From NCBI GenBank assembly GCA_028712795.1, contig JAQTPT010000019.1, positions 1 to 59,092 on the forward strand: a stretch of 59,092 bases of DNA, given 5' to 3'. A program made the position numbers and the translations under genes. Shown piece by piece: positions 1 to 7,883 of this stretch. Position 1 is the stretch's first letter; every line of letters begins with the position of its first letter. The notes beneath the pieces were generated by a model. The model was not told the origin of the DNA. It ran no database searches and worked only from the letters and a program-made list of their open reading frames with translations. This DNA is from Methylococcales bacterium. Lineage in GTDB: Bacteria; Pseudomonadota; Gammaproteobacteria; Methylococcales; Methylomonadaceae.

Positions 1-2
1 TT

Positions 3-92
3 AGAGTGACCGATGAGGAACTCGAAAAAATCAACATCCAAAAAGCCAACTTCCATGGCGAATGGAATTACACCATCCTCCCGTCAACCTGA
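3..92 (+). pseudogene. C-terminal end of an ISAzo13-family transposase
   Basis: Frame 3 opens at the window edge and encodes about 29 residues ending in FHGEWNYTILPST before a TGA at 90-92. The FHGEWNYT block is the typical C-terminus of ISAzo13-family DDE transposases. Only the tail lies in the window, so whether the element is intact upstream cannot be seen. It overlaps the first codons of the Sel1-repeat frame that starts at 13, so the IS end (probably near 115-125) lies inside that frame. Confidence 0.6.
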
Positions 93-960
93 AAGTTGTT
101 ACAGTTATATTTGGACAGGCTCTAAGCGCATAGGGCCGGGGATAGCGTCAATTTCTGGCGTTGATAAAGCGATCCATCAATCAACCAACGTACCCCAAAA
201 CGCTAAAATCCGTTGGTCCAAACAGCTTATGGTAAAAGTTGGCAAAATCACTGCTATTACGTGCACGCTGGGAATCTTGCTTTGGTATTTAATACCGGTT
301 GGTTTATTGAGCCCAAAAAAAGATACCATTACTGGCAATGGAGGCAACGCGACATACCAGCAAGATAAACAGAAAGTGAACATTCCAGATCATCCACAGC
401 AATCAATAGAGCTGGTTGATCACGTAGAAAATGACTCTAAGCTAGTGGATCAAAAACGACAATCCGAAAAATCAATAGAGAACATCCGGCCTAAACCAGA
501 AATTAAACCGGAATACACATTTAAGCAAGCGATCGTTTTTTACGGAATGAAACAGTTTGCCGAAGCATTACCTTTATTCAAGCAGTTGGCGGAGGATGGC
601 AACCCCGAAGCGCAGCACAAGCTGGGACTGATGTATGAAAATGGCAAGGGTACCGATCGAAACTTGGATAAAGCCATATCCTGGTATGAAAAGGCTGCAC
701 AACAAGGTATGGCAAAATCTCAATTCAATCTCGGCAGCCTATACCTACGTGAACTTCAAGATAAAAATCACGCGTTGTACTGGTTTAAACAAGCGGCTGA
801 ACAGCAATACCCCAATGCAGAATTTAATCTCGGCGTATTCTATGCGAACGGGGAACTGGGTTTGGAGAAGGATATTCCCAAGGCTGAAAAGTGGCTACAA
901 CTTGCTGAGCAACACGGCTATAAGAATGCCGGTAAATATTTATCACAATTAGGGAAGTAA
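13..960 (+). CDS. Sel1-repeat protein with one membrane segment; start uncertain
   Basis: A 315-codon frame. Residues about 73-97 form one hydrophobic segment (ITAITCTLGILLWYLIPVGLL), followed by a charged, low-complexity linker. Residues about 175-315 hold three to four Sel1-like (TPR-related) repeats with the A-x-x-x-L-G-x-x-Y pattern (for example HKLGLMYENGKGTD). Sel1 proteins are adaptors in protein complexes; the partner is unknown. The first 35-40 codons are shared with a transposase C-terminus read in another frame, so they are probably IS-derived. The native start is either lost or lies further in, for example the ATG at 226 just before the membrane segment. A second Sel1 gene follows on the same strand after 73 bp. 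Confidence 0.6.
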   Translation: MRNSKKSTSKKPTSMANGITPSSRQPESCYSYIWTGSKRIGPGIASISGVDKAIHQSTNVPQNAKIRWSKQLMVKVGKITAITCTLGILLWYLIPVGLLSPKKDTITGNGGNATYQQDKQKVNIPDHPQQSIELVDHVENDSKLVDQKRQSEKSIENIRPKPEIKPEYTFKQAIVFYGMKQFAEALPLFKQLAEDGNPEAQHKLGLMYENGKGTDRNLDKAISWYEKAAQQGMAKSQFNLGSLYLRELQDKNHALYWFKQAAEQQYPNAEFNLGVFYANGELGLEKDIPKAEKWLQLAEQHGYKNAGKYLSQLGK

Positions 961-1033
961 ACGTGATATCCGGTTTGTGAACGAACTGTTGGTGTGAGTT
1001 TATACACTTCGCTAAAATACATAGGTGTACATA

Positions 1034-1984
1034 ATGGCACGTTTTATCACAGGGTTATATTGGATGGTGGTTTTTTTTCCATTTTTGCTTACGGACTGCT
1101 CTACCAACTATCCCAACTATCCCAACTATTTTAATAAAGCCTATGATTTAGATCAGACAGGCAATTACCAACAGGCAATGCAATGGTATCATAAAGCTGC
1201 GGACGAGGGTGATGCAATGGCCATGAACAATATAGGTGTTTTGTATGAAATGGGACAGGGCGTTACCCAGGACTTTTGCACAGCATTAGAGTGGTTTAGC
1301 AAGGGTGTTCGTGGAGGAAGCGAAATAGCAAAAGAAAACTTGGAGCGTTTGGAAAACTTTTATAAGGCAAGAAACTTGGAAAGCTATGAAAAGGCATGTA
1401 TGGCCGAAGCATATTTTTCTAAAGCTTACAAATTCGACCAAGTCAAGGATTACTCACAAGCCATGCAATGGTATCTTAAAGCTGCAGAGTTGGGGAATAG
1501 CGATGCAATGGGCAATATTGGTGTTTACTACCATAATGGTTGGGGTGTTTCCGCTGATGACTGCAAAGGTCATGAATGGCAGCTTAAAGCAGCAAATCGG
1601 GGAAATGCTTTTTTCCAAATCAATGTGGGCAATGACTTCCGCTATGGAAGGTGTAATTCGATAGATTTAGCTAGGGCGGAAAAATGGTACAAAGCTGCTT
1701 TGGAAAATAAAAATGCCTCTGATGAAGAGCGAGAGCGCGCCCGCGAAGCATTGAAATCATTGCAGGAAGAAAAAGTTCAAGAGGCCAAAGAAGAAGAGCA
1801 GGCTCAGGCTAGGCGAGAACAAGACCGGGTTGAGGAGCAACTGGCTTGGGAACGCGAACAAAGGGAACAAGAACGTAAAGCACAAAGAAAGCCACACTAC
1901 AGCTCTCCCCGTAAACCCGTGGCGCTACCTATCCGTCAACCAGCCATACCCCAAATCGAACCCGACCTGCGACCGGTGGAATGA
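1034..1984 (+). CDS. Sel1-repeat protein, probable exported or lipoprotein, with charged coiled-coil tail
   Basis: The ATG at 1034 is preceded by AGGTG at six bases and is preferred to the GTG at 1025. The N-terminus is hydrophobic and ends in FLLTDCS. The Cys could be a lipidation site, but Asp at -1 is atypical, so plain export is possible. A short tandem NYPNYPNYFN follows. Sel1 repeats occur in two blocks, about residues 28-90 and 118-205, each beginning with a similar S/NKAYxxDQ...YxQAMQWYxKAA motif, suggesting an internal duplication. Residues about 215-285 are a highly charged Glu/Arg/Gln-rich coiled coil, and the tail is Pro/Arg-rich. It probably acts as an envelope adaptor; the partner is unknown. 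Confidence 0.7.
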   Translation: MARFITGLYWMVVFFPFLLTDCSTNYPNYPNYFNKAYDLDQTGNYQQAMQWYHKAADEGDAMAMNNIGVLYEMGQGVTQDFCTALEWFSKGVRGGSEIAKENLERLENFYKARNLESYEKACMAEAYFSKAYKFDQVKDYSQAMQWYLKAAELGNSDAMGNIGVYYHNGWGVSADDCKGHEWQLKAANRGNAFFQINVGNDFRYGRCNSIDLARAEKWYKAALENKNASDEERERAREALKSLQEEKVQEAKEEEQAQARREQDRVEEQLAWEREQREQERKAQRKPHYSSPRKPVALPIRQPAIPQIEPDLRPVE

Positions 1985-2036
1985 GTCTTCCCTGTTTAAT
2001 TTCATGGTTTCCCCAAAATCTGTCTAAAACTAAAGC

Positions 2037-2184
2037 TGTAAGGCGGATTCGCGTTAGCAATCCGCCATAAACGGCGATTTAAAACTAAACCCTACCCGGA
2101 TTCTTCCAAGCTTTTTCTTGTGCCTGATTGTTTTTGATGTTGTGCGTTGATATTGGCGGTTTGCTACCGCGAAACCGCCCTACA
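2037..2184 (+). repeat. Small dispersed inverted-repeat element, copy 1
   Basis: Starts TGTAAGGCGGATTCGCG and ends GAAACCGCCCTACA, so the termini are inverted (TGTAGGG-type against CCCTACA). Internal arms also pair: GGCGGATT with AATCCGCC, and GGCGGTTT with AAACCGCC. It shares both ends with the element at 2406-2488. Noncoding and MITE-like or REP-like; no transposase inside. Confidence 0.6.
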
Positions 2185-2309
2185 AACTACCGGCAAGTAG
2201 GTGCTTGATGAATACGGTGAAAACGATACGGTTTAGTTTATACATTCTATACCCGTTCCATGTCTGTGAGTGGTAGACTACCGCCTACTAATCACACAGA
2301 GAAGCAAGC

Positions 2310-2537
2310 ATGACTGATAACACGGAAAACCTTGCTTTGGAACACCTACGACACATTCGTGGGCGTGTCGATCTCATCGCCGATGACATGAAAGAGGTAA
2401 AGAGCTGTAGGGTGGATTCGCGCCAGCAATCCACCTTAGCATTGGTGTTCGCGGTGGTGGCGATTTGCTATCGCGAAACCGCCCTACAAGTTTCCCTTGA
2501 AGAATTAACTTCAGGTATTTTTTTCTTTGAAAATTGA
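2310..2537 (+). pseudogene. Small coiled-coil protein gene interrupted by a dispersed repeat
   Basis: The first 31 codons (MTDNTENLALEHLRHIRGRV...KEVK) resemble the N-terminus of a widespread family of small alpha-helical proteins that normally continue with further helical sequence. From about 2402 the frame runs into the TGTAGGG repeat element, so residues about 32-60 are encoded by the repeat itself and the remainder by sequence beyond it. It is either a truncated gene or a 75-residue chimera. Function unknown. Confidence 0.5.
2406..2488 (+). repeat. Small dispersed inverted-repeat element, copy 2
   Basis: An 83-bp element beginning TGTAGGGTGGATTCGCG and ending CGAAACCGCCCTACA, with the same ends as the copy at 2037-2184 but a shorter middle. 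Inner arms GGTGGATT and AATCCACC are inverted. It lies inside a small reading frame and interrupts it. Confidence 0.65.
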
Positions 2538-2623
2538 CAGTCGTTTGATAAGGATTTTTACTTCTCAGGCTAAGAAATTATTGGTAAGCTCATAACCAGC
2601 CTATTCAATTTCAAAATAATTTA

Positions 2624-3790
2624 ATGTCGAATCAATTAATCCATTATCAAGTTGATTTAATTCTTTTTGAAGAAGGAAAGTTTTCAGTTTTAAATTGGTT
2701 ACTCAGAGAGGGTTACCTTGATTACAATGATTACCAGAACTGGAGAAATGGTGAAAACTCTTATCTGGAAGATCATTTTAAAGCAACGATCCCGGCCATA
2801 ATCGCTGATCTTGAGATAGTCCGGTGTTATGCCGGAAAACTGAAGCTGGAATCTTTTCGGCATTCGTATATTTCAGTGACCAACCAGGCGCTAAATTTTT
2901 GCCGAAGCCCTGCGAATGAAATCATTTTCACAACAGATTATGAACCTGCCCGGAATCGGTTACAGATGGACTTGTTTTTCGATACCGCGCCTGTTTGTGC
3001 TGCCAACGACTTGATAAGGGCCATTATTGATAAACGTGGAGATGATGTCTTGCGTTTAATGAGTCAACTAGAATCGCTGGCTCCTGAGAAGCACCAAAAA
3101 TTTGCTTGTTTTTTGGCGCGACAAAAAGAACTGACATTATCGAGAAAAACCAGCGGCAGAAAAATCAAATTGTTACTGCAAACAGTTACGCCATTGGCTT
3201 TTGATGTTTTAGGACAGTTTGCGCATGATTTCCTTACGCCTTTATGGAACATGATTTCTGTCGAAATTGCTGACCGCTATTTTGATGCTGAATCGCCAGA
3301 AGATCATTTAAGTTTTACTGCCTTTAAAGGATTTCAATGGCAGCAAGTGCTCTCTTCTATTACCTGGGAAGCAGACTGGATGAAACAGCCTGTTTTACTG
3401 TTTCGTTATAGCGAAGCTTGTTTTAAGCTTAATCAAGAGCGGGAAGGATTAGAGAGTTGGTTCAGATTGTTTTTGACATTCCCTGAAGTAGCAGAATCGG
3501 TAGTTGAAAGCTCTTGTAATCGTTTGCTGTTAGCAGATTGGCGGCATTTCAACGAGTTGGACCCTGAACTGGAACCTGTGTTTTTTCCAGCTTGGGTGGT
3601 GCTGAAAAAACCGGCACTTGCGAAAAATGCTTTTTGTATCGATTGTGCAGGTGTTGGAAATACGTCGTTGCAATTGATAATTGGTTTAGCGGGAAGCAAA
3701 AAAATTGGTCTCAATGAAACAATTATTAAACTTAGAGCCAGACTACAACAGGAAAACCCAAAGTTATTTGTTCATTATATGGCAGCCTAA
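2624..3790 (+). CDS. Hypothetical protein, 388 residues, no family recognised
   Basis: A soluble protein with no signal peptide and no membrane segments. The N-terminal part contains WLLREGYLDYNDYQNWRNGE; the middle is rich in Phe/Trp and helix-forming residues (ITWEADWMKQPVLLFRYSEACFK), and the C-terminal part has a Cys pair (CIDC). The helical, repeat-poor middle resembles TPR-like solenoids, but I cannot assign a domain. No clear Shine-Dalgarno precedes the ATG. It stands alone between dispersed repeats and the chromate transporter genes, so context gives no function. Confidence 0.6.
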   Translation: MSNQLIHYQVDLILFEEGKFSVLNWLLREGYLDYNDYQNWRNGENSYLEDHFKATIPAIIADLEIVRCYAGKLKLESFRHSYISVTNQALNFCRSPANEIIFTTDYEPARNRLQMDLFFDTAPVCAANDLIRAIIDKRGDDVLRLMSQLESLAPEKHQKFACFLARQKELTLSRKTSGRKIKLLLQTVTPLAFDVLGQFAHDFLTPLWNMISVEIADRYFDAESPEDHLSFTAFKGFQWQQVLSSITWEADWMKQPVLLFRYSEACFKLNQEREGLESWFRLFLTFPEVAESVVESSCNRLLLADWRHFNELDPELEPVFFPAWVVLKKPALAKNAFCIDCAGVGNTSLQLIIGLAGSKKIGLNETIIKLRARLQQENPKLFVHYMAA

Positions 3791-3839
3791 GGTACTCCCC
3801 ATTGTCAAGTCCAAAAACCAACTATCTAAGAAAAAGCCA

Positions 3840-3895
3840 TGTAGGGTACGCTGTGCGTGCCATTAGTCAACGAAAAGGCACGCATAGCATGGCTA
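3840..3895 (+). repeat. Imperfect palindromic repeat, TGTAGGGT type
   Basis: Begins TGTAGGGTACGC. Its arms GCTGTGCGTGCC and GGCACGCATAGC pair with one mismatch. The first eight bases match the start of the element at 2406, suggesting a related repeat family. It lies in the short gap before the chromate transporter pair and could act as a hairpin between transcription units. Confidence 0.45.
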
Positions 3896-3920
3896 AGTTT
3901 TATGTGGTTAAAAGTAACCC

Positions 3921-4496
3921 ATGAATGACACTCTGAAAATCTCAAGGGACATAAAACTCAGCCAAATCTTTAGCGCTTTTCTGCTGATTGGCGCGACCAG
4001 TTTTGGCGGTGGAGTAGCGGCCTATTTGCGGGCGAGTCTCGTCGCCAGGCATCGCTGGTTGACGGATGCCGCGTTTGTCAATTTTCTTGCGATCAGCCAG
4101 ACGCTGCCGGGACTGAATGCGACCAACATGGCGGTTCTGGTGGGAGACCATTTACGGGGTGCGCCGGGTGCTGTCGCCGCGATGGCCGGAATATGTCTGC
4201 CGGGCGCATTGCTTATGTTCGCGGTGGGGATGATTTATGGCCATCACGGTGATCAGCCTGCCGTGACGGCCATGCTGCATGGCGCGTCAGCGGCTGCGGT
4301 CGGGTTAATCTTCGCCACTGGCGTGCAGTTGGGACAGAAGACGCTGGAACGCTTGGGTGACCTGGTTTTTGTGGCGCTTGCCATAATTGGCATAAATGTG
4401 TTTCATTTGTCCGTCCTGTATGTTCTGTTTGGCGTGGGGGCGCTTGCTATTTGGTGGTACCGGCCCAAGACCGGACGCAAGGGATCATCCCAATGA
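3921..4496 (+). CDS. chrA1: Chromate transporter, short-chain subunit 1
   Basis: A 191-residue CHR-family protein. It has the hallmark N-terminal signature SFGGGVAAYLR and LPGLNATNMAV, followed by five or so hydrophobic segments. Single-domain CHR proteins of about 190 residues work as pairs encoded by adjacent genes; long-chain ChrA is a fusion of the two halves. Its stop overlaps the start of the partner gene (ATGA), indicating translational coupling. Chromate efflux is the established family role, but some homologues have other anion substrates, so the substrate is inferred. Confidence 0.85.
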   Translation: MNDTLKISRDIKLSQIFSAFLLIGATSFGGGVAAYLRASLVARHRWLTDAAFVNFLAISQTLPGLNATNMAVLVGDHLRGAPGAVAAMAGICLPGALLMFAVGMIYGHHGDQPAVTAMLHGASAAAVGLIFATGVQLGQKTLERLGDLVFVALAIIGINVFHLSVLYVLFGVGALAIWWYRPKTGRKGSSQ

Positions 4497-5053
4497 TTAA
4501 CCAGCTTTTCGCGTTGCTCAAGGTGTTCGCATATTTGTCGCTGCTAACTGTTGGCGGCGGCATGGCAGCATTTCCTGAACTCAAAACCCTTACCGTCGAT
4601 GTTCACCACTGGTTGACATCCACCCAGCTCATTCATCTCTATAGCGTTGGACAGATGGCTCCCGGGCCCAATATGATGATGGTGGTATCAATTGGCGAAC
4701 GGGTGGCCGGTTCGCTGGGGGCTTTGGTGGTGTTTATGGCGTTTTTTTTGCCAACGGCTGTTCTGACATTCGCCGTGGGGCGGCTGTGGAACCGGCTGGA
4801 AGGCTGGCCTTGGCGAAATGCAATTCAACGAGGTCTTGCGCCGGTCGCCATCGGCCTGTTTATGGCCGGCTCCATCACTATGGGCAAGGGAGTCATCACC
4901 GATATTTTGGCTCTTGGGTCGGTCGCCGTGTGTACAGCTGTTGCCATCGCGGTTAGCGTCTTTGCTACTCTGATAGTCACCCATCGGATTAACCCGGCTT
5001 TTCTGATTTTGGGTGGTGCGCTCATTGGTCTATTCGCGTTCCGCAGTGGATAA
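4493..5053 (+). CDS. chrA2: Chromate transporter, short-chain subunit 2
   Basis: A 186-residue CHR-domain protein starting at the ATG that overlaps the stop of the first subunit; the same frame is open further upstream but that part lies inside chrA1. It contains TVGGGMAAFPEL and GQMAPGPNMMM, the second-subunit versions of the CHR signature, plus several membrane segments. It is expected to form a heteromeric membrane transporter with its neighbour. Confidence 0.85.
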   Translation: MINQLFALLKVFAYLSLLTVGGGMAAFPELKTLTVDVHHWLTSTQLIHLYSVGQMAPGPNMMMVVSIGERVAGSLGALVVFMAFFLPTAVLTFAVGRLWNRLEGWPWRNAIQRGLAPVAIGLFMAGSITMGKGVITDILALGSVAVCTAVAIAVSVFATLIVTHRINPAFLILGGALIGLFAFRSG

Positions 5054-5305
5054 TATTTCGATACAAACATTTTTAGCACCCAGGGCGAAGAAATTAGTTC
5101 TTACAGGGGATCAGGTTATCTCAAGACTGTTCCTAAATAAACAAGGCAACTGTTGTGGGAACAACAGAACGGGGCATAAACTCTTTACATAAGAGTTAAA
5201 AGTGACTTAAATAAAAAAAGCGAAGAATCAACCAAGTCAACCCCATTAATTTTTCGCTTAATAAATTCGCGCCTGCATTCACGGGTGCTAACAAGGAGTG
5301 GGATT

Positions 5306-6250
5306 ATGGGCAAAAAAACGCAAAGTAAAAAGGAAGCAATGAAATCGCTGCCTGTCATCGAATCATCCGAAGCGTCGCCAGCCTTTTACAGCGATGGACA
5401 TCCGCTCGACAAAATTGAATATCTTGAGTCAAAGATCATTCTCAAGGGCGAGTGCTTCACGTCATTGGACAGCTTTAAAGAATTTACCAAGCTCGTAAAA
5501 AGGGCAGCCAGGGCAACTGGGGTCGGTTTTTCGCGAAAGGGGTTCAAGGGGCTGCAGCCAGAGTTGCGCGAAGTGCTCTTTCTCGATACGGCTGACTTTA
5601 AGCTTTACAACAACGCGTTCATTTTGCGTCGGCGCACAACTTACGAGCATGGCTTCCTGTCCGGCAATCCTGAACTTGTTTTGAAGTTTCGCCATACTGA
5701 CCAGCAGAAGACGGCGGAGATGGATGTGCGTCCGAAGCTCGCAGGGCCTTACCGGATCAAGTTCAAGGTCGAGGCGTTGCCTTTAAAAAGCGGACCCGGC
5801 GGCATCCGGATGCTTTATTCCCATAACGCGCAGTTTCCGCTGAGCTCGCTCCACGAAGCGGATCGTGATTCGATGGCGACACTTGCAAGAGTCTTTCCTT
5901 CTCTGACTGCGCTCAACACCGTGAAAGGGGAGATCGTCGAGTTAGTGAACCAGACTGCCGTCGTGGAAGTGCTGCTCGACATCGGCATGTTGGACTTCGG
6001 CGACGGCATCACTGCCAAAGCGAACGTGGCGGTCTGGCGAACGCGCGGCGACGAAAAACAGCTCGTTGGTGAATTTGCTTACCAGACCAGGTTCCACCGC
6101 CAAAGTGATATCCATGCTGCCGCGAAGAAACGCATTGAGCATTTTTTCATGACGCTGCAGCACATTGCCGCGGATTGGGTTGCGCCAGGCATGACCAAGA
6201 CCGCCGCGGTATATCGGCTCAAGGGCAATCCCCCCCAGGCTCATGAATAG
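5306..6250 (+). CDS. CYTH/triphosphate-tunnel-like domain protein
   Basis: A 314-residue protein. The ATG at 5306 has a strong AAGGAG ten bases upstream, so it is preferred to 5285. The order of elements resembles the CYTH fold: a Glu/Lys strand near the N-terminus (YLESKIILKGE), then LFLDTADFKLYNNAFILRRR, ELVLKFRH, AEMDVRP, and later strands ending in GEFAYQTRF. CYTH proteins bind triphosphates or polyphosphates with Mg2+; several acidic tunnel residues are not obvious here, so catalysis is uncertain. It is more GC-rich than nearby genes and stands alone downstream of the chromate genes, possibly acquired. Confidence 0.5.
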   Translation: MGKKTQSKKEAMKSLPVIESSEASPAFYSDGHPLDKIEYLESKIILKGECFTSLDSFKEFTKLVKRAARATGVGFSRKGFKGLQPELREVLFLDTADFKLYNNAFILRRRTTYEHGFLSGNPELVLKFRHTDQQKTAEMDVRPKLAGPYRIKFKVEALPLKSGPGGIRMLYSHNAQFPLSSLHEADRDSMATLARVFPSLTALNTVKGEIVELVNQTAVVEVLLDIGMLDFGDGITAKANVAVWRTRGDEKQLVGEFAYQTRFHRQSDIHAAAKKRIEHFFMTLQHIAADWVAPGMTKTAAVYRLKGNPPQAHE

Positions 6251-6408
6251 GCGGAATTGCACTCCTCATTACATTCCCGATTCACCACGACGCATTGCAA
6301 AACGAAAAATGATGCTGGCAAGATCTTTCTAACGTTTACTGTGCCAGTTTTAGGTTCGAGATGGCTGATCGGCTCATTCCTAACCGGATTTGTTGGCCTT
6401 TCCCGCTC

Positions 6409-7028
6409 TAAGAACCTGTTTATGATCTTTTTTAGCTGATATTGTTGCCGATTTTTTCACCGATCATGCCAAGAGCCATCTATCCTAGCGATATAACACG
6501 ATCGGTCCTCCAAAAAGACGATTCAGGATGCCGGTTGCGTTGCTTTTGCGAACGAAGGCGGCGATGCACACTGCTTTTTGCGCCATTAATAAGTTGAGCT
6601 AGTTTGCGAACACTTTTTTTTGCCACCTCGGCCTATTTCAACGATAATTGTTAAGCTAATTGCTCGTATTTTCTGTGCTGTATTGTTCTTTTAGTCATTA
6701 ACTCATGATACTAAAATACGGCAGTCTAGCTCTAATTTTTTCCCGCTTTAAGTCGATAGCCGAAAGGTGTCGCCGTTTATGGAAGAACTGTGAAGGATTA
6801 ATTAATACCGGTTTACAAATGGTCGTATTGGCATTCCCGGCGTTGCTACTGAAAAGATTATAGACAGCGCTTTTTAAAGTTGCTCAAAAAAGCTAGCCAG
6901 AAAAACTGAAATGAGTAAAAAAGAGGATATCAACAAACGGATGGGTTAGCGACTCGGGCTCCCTCTAATTTTTTAACCAAATGCTGTTTGGCAAAATAGG
7001 TAACGGAAAGATCATAAACAGGTTCTTA
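6409..7028. mobile_element. Decayed IS (IS5-like) with perfect 22-bp terminal inverted repeats
   Basis: The left end at 6409-6430 (TAAGAACCTGTTTATGATC...) is repeated exactly, inverted, at 7007-7028. Both ends begin with TA, consistent with a TA target duplication. The roughly 575 bp inside has no long reading frame. It fills the whole 830-bp gap between the CYTH-like gene and the ODP gene. Only a short transposase-like C-terminal remnant is visible inside (6747-6863). It is too long for a typical MITE and too short for a full IS, so it is probably an internally deleted copy. Confidence 0.65.
6747..6863 (+). pseudogene. Remnant of a DDE (IS5-type) transposase C-terminus
   Basis: 38 codons ending in TAG read FKSIAERCRRLWKNCEGL followed by LINTGLQMVVLAFPALLLKRL. 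This resembles the closing helix of IS5-family DDE transposases, which often end in a charged RRL-x-K-[DN]-x-E block followed by a hydrophobic helix ending LKRL. The assignment rests on pattern only. It lies inside the inverted-repeat-bounded element. Confidence 0.4.
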
Positions 7029-7082
7029 CAACCTTTGCCGTTATTTTGCCGGCATAGCCAGCATTTATGAGGAGGAATTGAT

Positions 7083-7883
7083 ATGAATATTATTACAGCC
7101 AATGATCTTTCCAAAGCCAATATGGACATGGAGCTTCCAACCACGCTCTACGCCGCGAATGGCCACAGCCTTTTCTGGCTGGGGAATACTGACGAAACCG
7201 CCTTCCGCTGCAATACTTATCTCATCCTGGATCAGCATGAGGCAATTCTGGTTGATCCCGGCAGCAAGCAGTATTTTTCCCAGGTCAAGCAACGGGTCTC
7301 GCAAATTATGCCTCCAGAAAAAGTCAGCGGCATGGTGCTCTGCCACCAGGATCCCGACGTGGCCGCCTCCATGACGGACTGGCTTGAGGTGAATCCGTCC
7401 ATGCGGGTGTTCACCACCCCGCGCACCCAAGTGCTGCTGCCGCATTACGGCCGCTCGGGCTATCCGTATTACGATGTGACTGAAAACCCGGTCTATGCCC
7501 TTCCTTCAGGAGCCTGCCTGAAATTCGTCGAAGCCCCATTTCTTCATTTTCCTGGCGCCTTCGTAACCTACGACACCGGAGCCCGCTACCTGTTTTCCGG
7601 AGACATCTGGGCTGCACTGGATCTGGACTGGACACTAACGGTAAATTCATTCGAAGACCACATCCAGAAAATGAACCTGTTTCACCTGGACTACATGGCT
7701 TCAAATCTAGCCGCCAGAGGGTTTCTTAAGCGCATCGAAAATCTCGTCATTGATGCCATTCTGCCCCAGCATGGCTCAATTCTTGGTCCACAGCATGTGG
7801 CAGCCGCTCTCGTTTATCTGCGCAACTTGCGCTGCGGTACCGATATCATTTATGCGGACATAGAAAGTAACAATGGCGGATGA
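7083..7883 (+). CDS. ODP-type metallo-beta-lactamase-fold diiron oxygen-binding protein
   Basis: A 266-residue MBL-fold protein. Metal-site motifs are HQDPD (the HxExD-type block), LHFPG, FSGDIW and PQHGSI, in the order found in flavodiiron proteins, but no flavodoxin domain follows. This is the arrangement of ODP (oxygen-binding diiron protein) sensors, which bind O2 rather than reduce it. GAGGAATT lies just upstream of the ATG. The stop overlaps the start of the PAS-GGDEF-EAL gene by 11 bp, so the two are almost certainly co-translated. It probably feeds an oxygen signal to that c-di-GMP enzyme; this coupling is inference. Confidence 0.75.
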   Translation: MNIITANDLSKANMDMELPTTLYAANGHSLFWLGNTDETAFRCNTYLILDQHEAILVDPGSKQYFSQVKQRVSQIMPPEKVSGMVLCHQDPDVAASMTDWLEVNPSMRVFTTPRTQVLLPHYGRSGYPYYDVTENPVYALPSGACLKFVEAPFLHFPGAFVTYDTGARYLFSGDIWAALDLDWTLTVNSFEDHIQKMNLFHLDYMASNLAARGFLKRIENLVIDAILPQHGSILGPQHVAAALVYLRNLRCGTDIIYADIESNNGG

